Assembly (NCBI GenBank): GCA_030840805.1
Contig: JAVEDU010000085.1
Coordinates: 1 to 36,790, forward strand
Direction of reading: 5' to 3'
Source of the DNA: Actinomycetota bacterium
GTDB lineage: Bacteria > Actinomycetota > Actinomycetes > Mycobacteriales > HKI-0501
DNA length: 36,790 nt
Part shown: piece after piece, positions 22,136-29,856 of the stretch
Position numbering within the stretch: the first letter of the stretch is position 1
Layout of the letters: each line of letters begins with the position of its first letter
Notes under the pieces: generated by a model
What the model was told of the DNA's origin: nothing
The model's database searches: none
Seen by the model: only the letters and a program-made list of their open reading frames with translations
Position numbers and translations under genes: made by a program

Positions 22136-23062
22136 TCAGCTGACGTACCGCCGGGCGGTGGACTGGGACTGGGCATGTTCCAGGGCGCGGAACCGGGCCT
22201 CCGCCCACGGCGGCAGCACGGCGCGCTCGCGCAGGACCCACGGGGTGCCCCGGACGGCGTCCAGCGCACCGAGGAGCGAGACCCGGTCGCGGGGGACCGT
22301 CCGCGCCAGGAACCACGTCCGGCGCAGCGCGGGGCCGACGGGCCGCCGCAGCCAGGTGAACCACAGCGTGTTGCGGATCCCGTTCCGGCGCCGGGTGTGG
22401 GCGTTCCGGTGCACCGACGGCGCGTGGTGGACCACCATGTCCGGGACGTGGCACAGCTCCCAGCCGGCCGCCGCGAGATCCGCCGCGAGCAGCTCCTCCT
22501 CGCCGCCGAGCCAGAGCCGGGTGTCGAACCCGCCGCAGCCGAGGAACGCCTCCCGCCGTACCACCGACGCCCCGGCCAGGAAGCTGCCGAGCGCCGGACC
22601 CGGTAGCCAGGAGGGGCCCTGTACCGGCGAGTCCCGCAGTTCGGTGTTCACCGGGTCGTCCCGGCCGCCCGGCTCGACCAGGATCGTCGCGGTGATCACC
22701 GCGAGGCCCGGGTGCCGGTCGAACAGGTCGGCCGCGCGGCGGAGCGAGCCCGGGTCCCACCAGGTGTCGTCGTCGCAGAACGCCACGTACGGCGTCGCGA
22801 GCGCGCTCACCCCGATGTTGCGGCCCACCGCGCCGAGATTGTGCGCCAGCGTCAGCACGGTCACGCCGGGGAACCACGCCCGTACCGTGTCGGTCGTACC
22901 GTCCCCGGACGCGTTGTCCACGACCACGACCGGGGGCCGCTCGGGGAGGGCCAGCACCCGGCCCACCGCGGTGAGCACCTCGTCCCGGCGGTTGTGGGTC
23001 AGCACGACGACGCCCACCCGCCCGTCGGCACCGGTGCCAGGCGATCTCGTCGGCTTGTCCAC
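22136..23062 (-). CDS. Family 2 glycosyltransferase
   Basis: A 308-residue inverting GT-A glycosyltransferase. VGVVVLTHNRRDEVL starts the nucleotide-sugar fold, followed by VVVVDNASGDGTTD, NLGAVGRNIG, the metal-binding AFCDDDTWWD, GASVVRREAFLGCGGFD and GGEEELLAADLAAAGW. No membrane helix is obvious, though the C-terminal Arg-rich part could lie on the membrane. GTG at 23062 is the likely start; ribosome site is weak. It leads a minus-strand operon with the two-repeat protein and GDPD. It resembles rhamnosyl or galactosyl transferases that decorate cell-wall polymers, but the acceptor is unknown. Confidence 0.9.
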   Translation of the reverse strand: MDKPTRSPGTGADGRVGVVVLTHNRRDEVLTAVGRVLALPERPPVVVVDNASGDGTTDTVRAWFPGVTVLTLAHNLGAVGRNIGVSALATPYVAFCDDDTWWDPGSLRRAADLFDRHPGLAVITATILVEPGGRDDPVNTELRDSPVQGPSWLPGPALGSFLAGASVVRREAFLGCGGFDTRLWLGGEEELLAADLAAAGWELCHVPDMVVHHAPSVHRNAHTRRRNGIRNTLWFTWLRRPVGPALRRTWFLARTVPRDRVSLLGALDAVRGTPWVLRERAVLPPWAEARFRALEHAQSQSTARRYVS

Positions 23063-23109
23063 GTCGACCCGATACCCCTGCGCGTCACCGGTATGCGCGG
23101 AGGGGCCGC

Positions 23110-23115
23110 TAGGGT
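23110..23115 (+). promoter_or_regulatory. -10 box TAGGGT, leaderless start for the DUF4240-like gene
   Basis: TAGGGT ends 7 bp before the ATG at 23123, exactly as at the TetR gene (1965). No Shine-Dalgarno is present. Confidence 0.5.
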
Positions 23116-23122
23116 CGGCGGG

Positions 23123-24208
23123 ATGACCGAGGACGAGTTCTGGGATCGGGTCGCCACGCTGGGCGGCCGGGTCGTGGAGGACGGGTTCGACCGGCTCACC
23201 GCCGGCCTCGCCGCCGGGCCGATGGTGACCGTCCTCGGCTTCGCCGACCGGCTGGACGAGGCGCTGCGCCGCCTCGACCTGCTGGCGCTCGCGGCCCAGC
23301 ACGTCTGGGACACCGAGGACGACCTTCTCGACGACCCGCCGCCGCTGGACCGGGACGGGTTCCTCGACGCGCGGGCCGCGGTGATCTGCGCCGGGCGGGA
23401 CATCTACGAGCGGGTGCTCACCGACCCGTCGGCGTTCGGCGGGATCTGGGACTTCTCCGCCGAGATGCTGCTGTACGTCCCGGTGGAGGCGTACGAGGCG
23501 AAGACCGGCAAGCCGTGGCCGTACGTGCTGCCCGGTACGGACGAGACGGTGGCCGAGGTCGAGGCCCACCGCGCCGACCGGCCGGACGGGCACGGACCGG
23601 TCGTCGCCGAGGAACTGGCCGAGGAGGTCACCGAGGCCGCCCCCGAGCCGGCCCCGGACAATGGCTGGGATCCGGCCGTCCGGACCGACGGCGCCGACGG
23701 GCCGGTCCGGCTGGACGTCCGGCGGCACGCGTTCTGGCTGGTCGAGGTGGCTGGCGCGCACGACCTCGAACCGGTGGAGGGTTTCCTCGCGGAACCGGCG
23801 CCCGCCTTCGGGATCCCGGCCGGCGCCGAGGCGACCGAGGAGTGGCCGGAGGTGTGCGTGGCCGAGGCGTTCCCCGCCGCGTCCGCCCGCATCACCGAGG
23901 TCCTGCGGGCCCACGGCGGGCTGGCTCCGTTGCCGCTGCGCCGGATGTCGGTGGTGCTCGTGCTGAGCGGGGTGTGGGACCTCACGCTGCGGCTACGGCC
24001 GTACTCGGGAGCGGTACACGTCGCGAGCGATGCCGTGGCGCGGTGGTCGGCCGAGGAGGCGGTCCGGGCCGTGACCGGGATCGCCGCCCACGTGATGCTG
24101 GAGGCGATCCAGGACTACCGGGTGGATCACCCGGCGGCCGAACAGCTCGTCGAGCTCCGCTACGCGGCCTCGGCCCTGGTGCCGTTCAGCAGCTCCAGCC
24201 CGCGCTGA
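23123..24208 (+). CDS. DUF4240-domain-like protein
   Basis: A 361-residue cytosolic protein. The N-terminal half reads MTEDEFWDRVATLGGRVVED, then LDLLALAAQHVWDTEDDLL, then FLDARAAVICAGRDIYERVL, the pattern of DUF4240 proteins, which often accompany toxin-immunity or stress genes but have no known activity. An acidic linker (about residues 150-180, VAEELAEEVTEAAPEP) joins a second half of unknown type (residues 190-361). The start is ATG with a TAGGGT box 7 bp upstream. The last 23 bp overlap a minus-strand MCP remnant. It stands between two minus-strand units. I see no catalytic motif. Confidence 0.75.
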   Translation: MTEDEFWDRVATLGGRVVEDGFDRLTAGLAAGPMVTVLGFADRLDEALRRLDLLALAAQHVWDTEDDLLDDPPPLDRDGFLDARAAVICAGRDIYERVLTDPSAFGGIWDFSAEMLLYVPVEAYEAKTGKPWPYVLPGTDETVAEVEAHRADRPDGHGPVVAEELAEEVTEAAPEPAPDNGWDPAVRTDGADGPVRLDVRRHAFWLVEVAGAHDLEPVEGFLAEPAPAFGIPAGAEATEEWPEVCVAEAFPAASARITEVLRAHGGLAPLPLRRMSVVLVLSGVWDLTLRLRPYSGAVHVASDAVARWSAEEAVRAVTGIAAHVMLEAIQDYRVDHPAAEQLVELRYAASALVPFSSSSPR

Positions 24209-24365
24209 CCTTCGGCGGCGGGGCCGCACCTCGGTAGCGGAACTGCTCCACCACGTGCTGCAACCGGGCCGAGGTCTCGACCAGGTCGGCCGCGGCACGG
24301 TTGCCGAGGCCGATCCCGGTCGCGGTGGCCTCGACGGCGTGGGTTACCCCCGTGGTGGTCGCCGT
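24186..24365 (-). pseudogene. Methyl-accepting chemotaxis protein, C-terminal remnant
   Basis: On the minus strand the frame reads TGVTHAVEATATGIGLGNRA, ADLVETSARLQHVVEQFRYR and a short end to the stop at 24186. This is the coiled-coil tail with the characteristic ARLQ-VV-QFRY finish of actinobacterial chemotaxis receptors. Nothing upstream on that strand resembles the signalling hairpin, HAMP or sensor domain, and the frame there is taken by the glutamine-synthetase-like gene. About 45-60 residues remain of an expected 500 or more. A G run (24374-24380) lies at the break. Confidence 0.6.
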
Positions 24366-24468
24366 CGGCCACGGGGGGGCTCCGGGGGAAAGGGGACGGG
24401 GATCACCCGGCCGCTCGCGCCGGGGCGTGGGCGGGTGTTCACTGGCACCCTGGGCCGGAGGTGCGCCG

Positions 24469-25887
24469 ATGGGCACAGAGGTGGACCCGGACCACCCCGG
24501 TGCGACCGACACCCTGTCCGTGGGCCGCCCGCAGCGCGCCGCCCGTGCGGAGGAGATCGGCCGCACGCTCCGAGCCCAGGGCATCCGCGGCGTGGTCCTG
24601 TCGTATGTGGACACCGCGGGCATCACCCGGATCAAGACCGTGCCGGTGAGCCGGCTCGCCCGCAGCGCGGCGTGGGGTGTCGGGATGTCCACGGTGTTCG
24701 ACATCTTCCTCTCCGACGACTCGCTGACGTCCACGGCGGACCTCGGCAGCCCGGACGGGGACCTGCGCCTCGTGCCCGACCTCGACCGGCTCGTCGCCCT
24801 CGCCGCGCAGCCGGGGTGGGCGTGGGCGCCGGTGGACCGGTACCGGCAGAGCGGCGAGGTGTGGCCCGCCTGCCAACGCAGCTTCGCCCGGAGCATGGTG
24901 GCGCGGGCGGCGGCGGCGGGGCTCGACCTCCAGATGGCGTTCGAGATCGAGTGGGCGCTCGGGCGGGGGGACTCCGACGGCTTCGTCCCGGCGTGCACCG
25001 GCCCGGCGTACGGCATGACCCGGCTGGTGGAGCTGAGCGACTACGCCCGGGACGTGCTCGCAGCGCTGGAGGACGAGGGCGTCGAGGTCGACCAGCTGCA
25101 TCCGGAGTACTCGGACGGGCAGTACGAGGTGTCCGCCGCCGCCGCCGCGCCCGTGCTCGCCGCGGACCGCAGCGTGCTCGTCCGGCAGACGATCCGGGCC
25201 CTGTCCCGGCGCCACGGGCTGCGTCCCTCCTTCGCCCCGGTCGTCGTGGCCGGTCACGTCGGCAACGGCGGCCATGTCCACCTCTCGCCCTGGCGGAACG
25301 GGCGCAACCTGCTGGCCGGTGGGCCGGGTCCGATCGGGATGACCGCCCAGGGGGAGTCGTTCGCCGCCGGAATTCTCGCGGCGCTGCCCGCCCTCCTCGC
25401 TGTCGGCGCCCCCAGCGTCGCCAGCTACCTGCGGCTCGTGCCGTCGCACTGGGCGGGCGTGTTCGCGTGCTGGGGGCACGAGACCCGGGAGACCGCGCTG
25501 CGGTTCGTCACCGGGAATGCCGGTACCGCCGACCGCGCCGCGAACCTCGAGGTCAAATGCCTGGACCTGGCGGCCAACCCGTACCTGCTCGTCGGTGCGC
25601 TGATCGCCGCCGGGTTGCACGGGGTCCGCGCCGGGCTGACGCTGCCCGAGCCGGTCACCGGCGACCCCGCCCGGTACTCCGCCGCCGAACTGGCCGCGCT
25701 CGGCATCGCCCGGCTCCCGACCTCGCTGGAGGACGCGACCGCGGCGTTCGAGGGCGACGCGGTGCTGCGTGAGGCGATGGGGGACATGCTCGCCGACGCC
25801 GTGATCGCGGTCCGCCGGGCCGAGGCGGACCGGCTGCGCGGGGCGTCCCCGGAGGAGGTCGTCGACGCGCTCCGCTGGGTGTACTGA
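24469..25887 (+). CDS. Glutamine synthetase-like gamma-glutamyl ligase (FluG/GlnA4 type)
   Basis: ATP-dependent ligase joining glutamate to an amine. The 472-residue protein keeps the GS fold marks GVVLSYVDTAGITRIKTVPV (N-terminal domain), metal glutamates in FEIEW (Glu159, Glu161), QLHPEYSDGQYEVS, and GNGGHVH with His269 and His271. The region that in true GS carries the Glu of the ammonium site reads LRLVPSHWAGVFACWGHETRETALRF, so the amine is unlikely to be plain ammonia. The ATG at 24469 follows ggagg by 7 bp. It is 1 bp before the amidohydrolase gene, so the pair forms the two halves that are fused in fungal FluG and plant NodGS. A polyamine or ethanolamine role is an inference from Streptomyces GlnA3/GlnA4. 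Confidence 0.9.
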   Translation: MGTEVDPDHPGATDTLSVGRPQRAARAEEIGRTLRAQGIRGVVLSYVDTAGITRIKTVPVSRLARSAAWGVGMSTVFDIFLSDDSLTSTADLGSPDGDLRLVPDLDRLVALAAQPGWAWAPVDRYRQSGEVWPACQRSFARSMVARAAAAGLDLQMAFEIEWALGRGDSDGFVPACTGPAYGMTRLVELSDYARDVLAALEDEGVEVDQLHPEYSDGQYEVSAAAAAPVLAADRSVLVRQTIRALSRRHGLRPSFAPVVVAGHVGNGGHVHLSPWRNGRNLLAGGPGPIGMTAQGESFAAGILAALPALLAVGAPSVASYLRLVPSHWAGVFACWGHETRETALRFVTGNAGTADRAANLEVKCLDLAANPYLLVGALIAAGLHGVRAGLTLPEPVTGDPARYSAAELAALGIARLPTSLEDATAAFEGDAVLREAMGDMLADAVIAVRRAEADRLRGASPEEVVDALRWVY

Positions 25888-25888
25888 G

Positions 25889-26974
25889 ATGCCGCTGGTC
25901 GACCACCACTGCCACGGGGTCGTGCGGCGGGAGCTGGACCGGGCCGGGTTCGAGGCGCTGCTGGGTGAGGGCGGCGCCCCGCCGCCCGGCACCACGAACT
26001 TCGACACCCCGCTGGGGCTCGCGATCCGGCGGCACTGCGCGCCGCTGCTGGACCTGGCCCCGCACGTGCGCCCCGAGGGGTACCTGGAACGCCGGGCCGA
26101 CCTGGGCGCGCCCGAGGTGACCCGGCGCTTCCTTCGTGCGGCGGGGACCCGGGTGTTCTGCGTGGACACCGGCCACCACCCGGACGAGCTGCTGTCCCCG
26201 GTCGAGCTGGCCGCCGCGGCGGGGTCCACGGCGGTCGGCCGGGAGGTGGTCCGGCTGGAGAAGGTCGCGGAGACCGTCGCCCGAGCCGGTGCGGAGGGGT
26301 TCGGCCGGCGGTTCGCCGAGCAGCTCGCCGCCGTCGTCGCCGAGACCGGCGCCGTGGCGGTGAAGTCGGTGGCGGCGTACCGCGGTGGGCTGGAGCTCAC
26401 CGCCGCCCCGCCGAGCCGGTCCGCGGTGACGGCGGGCGTGGACCGGTGGCTGACCGGCGCGAGCGCGGACCCGGTGCTCGGCTCGGCGCTGGTGTGGGCG
26501 GCGGTGGAGCTGGGGCTGCCGATCCAGTTCCACGTCGGGTACGGCGACCGCGACCTGGTGCTGCACCGATCCGACCCGTCCCTGCTGACGGCGTTCCTCC
26601 ACGCGGCGCCCGCCGAGATCCCGGTGCTGCTGCTGCACTGCTACCCGTACCACCGGAGCGCCGCGTATCTTGCCGGGACGTACCGGAACGTGTACCTCGA
26701 CGTCGGGCTGGCGCTGAACCACGTGGGACCGGTGCGGGCCCGGGCGGTGCTCGCCGAGGCGCTGGAGGCGGTGCCGTTCGGCAAGATGCTGTACTCCTCC
26801 GACGCGTACGGGCTGCCGGAGCTGTACGCGCTGGGGTCGCTGGTGTTCCGGCGGGCGCTCGCGGTTGTGCTCGGCGAGGGGGTGGCCGCCGGGGAATGGG
26901 CCGCCGCCGATGCCGACCGGGTGGCGGCGATGATCGGCGCGGGGAACGCCGAACGGGTCTACGGGCTGTGCTGA
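25889..26974 (+). CDS. Amidohydrolase-2 family protein (FluG N-terminal-like)
   Basis: A 361-residue metal-dependent hydrolase of TIM-barrel fold. It starts MPLVDHHCHG with the HxH-type metal ligands, and has FHVGYGDRD, LLHCYPYHRSAAYLAGTYRN with a further His, and YSSDAYGLPE with the barrel-end Asp. The ATG follows the ligase stop by 1 bp (TGAGATG), so the two are co-translated. It may hydrolyse the gamma-glutamyl amide or a precursor that the ligase makes, as proposed for FluG-type fusions, but no reaction is proven. Its stop is 4 bp from the convergent EAL gene. Confidence 0.88.
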   Translation: MPLVDHHCHGVVRRELDRAGFEALLGEGGAPPPGTTNFDTPLGLAIRRHCAPLLDLAPHVRPEGYLERRADLGAPEVTRRFLRAAGTRVFCVDTGHHPDELLSPVELAAAAGSTAVGREVVRLEKVAETVARAGAEGFGRRFAEQLAAVVAETGAVAVKSVAAYRGGLELTAAPPSRSAVTAGVDRWLTGASADPVLGSALVWAAVELGLPIQFHVGYGDRDLVLHRSDPSLLTAFLHAAPAEIPVLLLHCYPYHRSAAYLAGTYRNVYLDVGLALNHVGPVRARAVLAEALEAVPFGKMLYSSDAYGLPELYALGSLVFRRALAVVLGEGVAAGEWAAADADRVAAMIGAGNAERVYGLC

Positions 26975-26978
26975 CGCC

Positions 26979-28298
26979 TCACGGGCTGTCCTGTCCGGCC
27001 CAGCCGGGGCCGGCCGGGGTGGGCCGGCCGATCAGGTACCCCTGGGCGGCGTCGACGTCGAGGGCCCGGGCGGTCCGCAGCTCGCCCGGCGTCTCGATCC
27101 CCTCGGCCACGACCGCGGCGCTGACCTCCCGCCCGAACGTCACGACCGCGCTCACCAGCGCCCGCCGCGCCGGGTCCCCGTCCATCCCGTTGATCAGGGC
27201 GCGGTCGAGCTTGATGTAGTCCGGACTCAGCCCGAGGATGTGCCGGAACGAGGCGAACCCGGCGCCCGCGTCGTCGACCGCGAGGCGCAGTCCCCGTTCG
27301 CGCAGCATGTCGAGGCAGCGGCCGAGCAGCTCGTAGTTCTCCACCGGAATGTGCTCCGTGATCTCCACGACCAGCCGGGCCGGCCGCCACGGTCCGGCCC
27401 GCAGCAGCTCCGCGAGCCGGTCCGAGCAGAGCGTGTCGGGTGAGGCGTTCACCGACACGTAGAGGTGCGGCGGAAGGTCGCGGGCCGCGGTGAGTGCCGT
27501 CTCGATGGCCAGCAGGTCGAGTTCGGTGCTCAGCCCGACCTCCGCGGCGGCGGTGAACCACTGTTCGGTCGGCACGTCCGGTGCGCTGTCGAACCGCGAC
27601 AGCGCCTCGGCCCCGATGATCGCACCGGTGGCCACGTCGGCAATCGGCTGGAACACCGTCCGCACCGCCCGGCGGCGGAGGACGTCCTCGATCCGGGCCC
27701 GTTGCCGGTCCAGGTCCTGCTGCTGCGTGGACGCGCCGTCGAGGCCGCGCACCGTACCGGTGAAACCCTTCACCTCGCCGCCCGCGACGACGTGCGCCAC
27801 CCCGCTGCTCAGCGCCCGGACCTCGCCGCCGTTCTTGGCCAGGAACGTGTACGGCTCGTCGGTCCAGCCGGTCGCCTTGGCGGTGCTGTAGGACAACAGC
27901 TGCGCGATGCGGTCCCACTCGCGCGGAGGCAGGATCACGTCGGTGTGCCGGCCTATGAGCTCGTCCGGTGTGTAGCCGAGGACGTCGCGCACGGTCGGCG
28001 CGATGTAGGTGATCACGCCGTTGCGGTCCATCTCCCACAACACGTCGTCGCCGGTCTGCACGTACGCCGACAGGCGCCGCCTGGCCTGGGTGAGCTCGGC
28101 GGCACGCCGCTCGGCGGTCTCGCGGCGCCGCAGCCAGAGCCCGACCACCGGAGTCGCGGCCAGCGCGAGCCACACCGTGACGGTCTCCCACGGCCGGGGG
28201 CGGCTGGCGCCGGGCAGTGCCCAGCGCAGCGCGAACCCCAGCGTGCCCACCCCGACGACGGCGAGGGTGGCCCACGCCAGGACGCGGCGGTACCTCAT
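26979..28298 (-). CDS. Membrane PAS-EAL cyclic-di-GMP phosphodiesterase
   Basis: It degrades cyclic di-GMP to pGpG at the inner membrane. The 439-residue protein has two membrane helices (about 7-28 and 38-56), a PAS domain (about 75-185; WEMDRNGVITYIAPTVRDVL, GYTPDELIGR) and an EAL domain (205-435). The catalytic set is complete: FQPI, EAL at 231-233, Asn284, Glu312, Asp342-Asp343, Lys363 and Glu399. No GGDEF domain is present, so it is a stand-alone phosphodiesterase. It converges on the amidohydrolase gene with 4 bp between stops. Context gives no ligand for the PAS domain. Confidence 0.93.
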   Translation of the reverse strand: MRYRRVLAWATLAVVGVGTLGFALRWALPGASRPRPWETVTVWLALAATPVVGLWLRRRETAERRAAELTQARRRLSAYVQTGDDVLWEMDRNGVITYIAPTVRDVLGYTPDELIGRHTDVILPPREWDRIAQLLSYSTAKATGWTDEPYTFLAKNGGEVRALSSGVAHVVAGGEVKGFTGTVRGLDGASTQQQDLDRQRARIEDVLRRRAVRTVFQPIADVATGAIIGAEALSRFDSAPDVPTEQWFTAAAEVGLSTELDLLAIETALTAARDLPPHLYVSVNASPDTLCSDRLAELLRAGPWRPARLVVEITEHIPVENYELLGRCLDMLRERGLRLAVDDAGAGFASFRHILGLSPDYIKLDRALINGMDGDPARRALVSAVVTFGREVSAAVVAEGIETPGELRTARALDVDAAQGYLIGRPTPAGPGWAGQDSP

Positions 28299-28363
28299 TC
28301 GGGCTCACCACCATCGGCGGACACCTCAGTGTGCTTTCGCCCCGTCCCCCGTACCAGCCGAGG

Positions 28364-28385
28364 CCGTGTCGGCGTCCCGACACGG
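28364..28385. repeat. Perfect 9-bp inverted repeat upstream of the EAL gene
   Basis: ccgtgtcgg (28364-28372), loop cgtc, ccgacacgg (28377-28385), about 66 bp before the EAL start on the minus strand. It could be an operator, or a terminator for minus-strand transcripts from the tRNA side. The rest of 28299-28482 shows no gene. Confidence 0.5.
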
Positions 28386-28482
28386 ACCGCTGAGCGGGCT
28401 CTGCCGCGCCGAGGGTCGGGATGAGCGCTGGGCTGCCGGACGCGTGCTTCGAGCTCCTGCTCGCGGCGCCGCGAACGACGGC

Positions 28483-28508
28483 GGGCCGGCCCCGTGAGGG
28501 ACCGGCCC
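28483..28508 (-). terminator. Terminator of tRNA-Ser(GGA)
   Basis: gggccggcccc (28483-28493), loop gtga, gggaccggccc (28498-28508), 11 pairs with one mismatch, 14 bp beyond the 3' end of the minus-strand tRNA. Confidence 0.65.
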
Positions 28509-28521
28509 GGAGCCGTGACGG

Positions 28522-28606
28522 CGGAGGATACGAGATTCGAACTCGTGAGGGGTTGCCCCCAACACGCTTTCCAAGCGTGCGCCCTAGGCCACTAGGCGAA
28601 TCCTCC
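28522..28606 (-). tRNA. tRNA-Ser (anticodon GGA)
   Basis: On the minus strand the acceptor ggaggat (from 28606) pairs with atcctcc (28523-28529). Loop ttggaaa between cacgc and gcgtg carries anticodon GGA, and there is a long variable arm (ttgggggcaacccctc). It reads UCC and UCU. The 3' flank reads GCCG, so CCA is not encoded, unlike tRNA-Ser(CGA) at 17063. Confidence 0.96.
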
Positions 28607-28613
28607 GCGTACG

Positions 28614-28619
28614 AGAATA
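28614..28619 (-). promoter_or_regulatory. -10 box TATTCT of tRNA-Ser(GGA)
   Basis: TATTCT on the minus strand ends 7 nt before the tRNA 5' end. Confidence 0.5.
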
Positions 28620-28668
28620 CCGGAACCCCGGTCCGCCCCGGTCGGCGGCCGGAGCCCCGGCAAATCGG

Positions 28669-28697
28669 TTGGCCGGACGACCACCCGGGCGCACCCT
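28669..28697 (+). promoter_or_regulatory. -35/-10 promoter for the GNAT gene
   Basis: TTGGCC (28669-28674), 17-bp spacer, CACCCT (28692-28697), then 7 bp to the GTG at 28705. It predicts a leaderless mRNA. Confidence 0.5.
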
Positions 28698-28704
28698 GTC
28701 GGGT

Positions 28705-29703
28705 GTGGACGTACAGCCGATCGACCCCCGCGACGACCGTGCCTTCGCCGACTGGTTCGCCGTGGTCGACGCCACGCAGCGCGACCTGTGGCCCGGCGAA
28801 CCCGGCTGGCTTGCCGTCGAGCTCCGCGCCCGGGCGCTGGCCGAGGGCGGCGACGAAAGGGTCGAGCTCCTCGTCGCCGCCGACGACACCGGCCGGGTGA
28901 TCGGGGCCGCGCGGTGCGGTGCCCCGCTGCGGGACAACACCCACCTGGTCTCCAGCGAGCTGTGGGTCCACCCCGCCCACCGCCGCCGCGGGGCCGGCCG
29001 CGCACTGCTCACCACGGTCGAACGCCGCGCGCTCGCCGACGGGCGGACGGTGTCCCTGATCGAGCACGACGAGCCCGCCGGTGCCGACCCGGCGGGCCGG
29101 GTGTTCGCCCGCGCACACGGGTACGAGTGCGCGCAGGTGGACCGCCGCCGCGACCTCGCCGTGCCCGCCGACCCGGCCCGGCTGGTCCGGCTGGAGGAGG
29201 ACTGCTTGCCCCGGGCGGCCGGCTACCGGATCGTCACCTGGCGGGACCGCTGCCCCGACGAGTACGTGGACGACCGGGCGCTGCTCGGCCGTCGCATCTC
29301 CACCGACATGCCGCTCGGGGACCTCGCCGTGGAGGAGGAGGACTGGGACGCCGCCCGGGTCCGCCGCCGCGAGGCCCAGTCGGCGGCGGCGGACCGTAGC
29401 TCGATCGTCGCCGGCGCGGTGGACGGCGCCGGGCGGCTGGTCGCGGTCACCGACATCCAGTTGCCCAACGGTGCTCCGGAGAAGGCGTACCAGTGGGACA
29501 CGGTGGTTCTCGGCGAGCACCGTGGCCACCGGCTGGGCACCCTCGTCAAGATCGCGAACCTGCGCCTGCTCGCGGAGGTCTCCCCGGCCACGACGTCGGT
29601 CGCGACGTGGAACGCGGAGGACAACCGGTACATGGTGGCCGTCAACGAGGCGCTCGGTTTCACCGTCGTGGGCAGCGGCCTGGAGTGGCAGAAGCACCTG
29701 TGA
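28705..29703 (+). CDS. GNAT acetyltransferase with two tandem domains
   Basis: A 332-residue protein with two GNAT folds. The first carries ELWVHPAHRRRGAGRALLTT (residues about 85-105), a clear acetyl-CoA R/QxxGxG/A loop. The second carries the motif VVLGEHRGHRLGTLVKIANL near 270-290, with HRGHRLG as the CoA loop, and ends EALGFTVVGSGLEWQKHL. The layout resembles mycothiol synthase (MshD) and similar double-GNAT proteins, but I do not see enough to claim mycothiol synthesis. GTG 28705 is chosen by promoter spacing; the frame is open to 28669. It lies between tRNA-Ser(GGA) and the SRP RNA. Confidence 0.88.
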   Translation: MDVQPIDPRDDRAFADWFAVVDATQRDLWPGEPGWLAVELRARALAEGGDERVELLVAADDTGRVIGAARCGAPLRDNTHLVSSELWVHPAHRRRGAGRALLTTVERRALADGRTVSLIEHDEPAGADPAGRVFARAHGYECAQVDRRRDLAVPADPARLVRLEEDCLPRAAGYRIVTWRDRCPDEYVDDRALLGRRISTDMPLGDLAVEEEDWDAARVRRREAQSAAADRSSIVAGAVDGAGRLVAVTDIQLPNGAPEKAYQWDTVVLGEHRGHRLGTLVKIANLRLLAEVSPATTSVATWNAEDNRYMVAVNEALGFTVVGSGLEWQKHL

Positions 29704-29724
29704 CACCGGTACCGCCCGCCGAGG

Positions 29725-29730
29725 TAGAGT
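29725..29730 (+). promoter_or_regulatory. -10 box TAGAGT of the SRP RNA
   Basis: TAGAGT ends 7 bp before the RNA 5' end. GTGACA at 29700-29705 is a possible -35 box (19-bp spacer). Confidence 0.5.
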
Positions 29731-29737
29731 GACGCCA

Positions 29738-29823
29738 GCCCCTCGTGCGGCGCGCATCCTGTGAACTCCCCCAGGGCCGGAAGGCAGCAAGGGTAAGCGG
29801 GCTCTGGCGGGTGCACGAGGGGC
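29738..29823 (+). ncRNA. ffs: Signal recognition particle RNA, small bacterial type
   Basis: Terminal stem gcccctcgtgc (29738-29748) pairs with gcacgaggggc (29813-29823). The apical part holds the conserved Ffh-binding core ccggaaggcagcaagggt (about 29777-29794). It is the RNA of the SRP that targets membrane proteins through Ffh. It lies just upstream of dnaX, its common location in actinobacteria. Confidence 0.95.
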
Positions 29824-29856
29824 CCTTCGTTCCCGTCGCAGGGAGGATGTCCGGAC

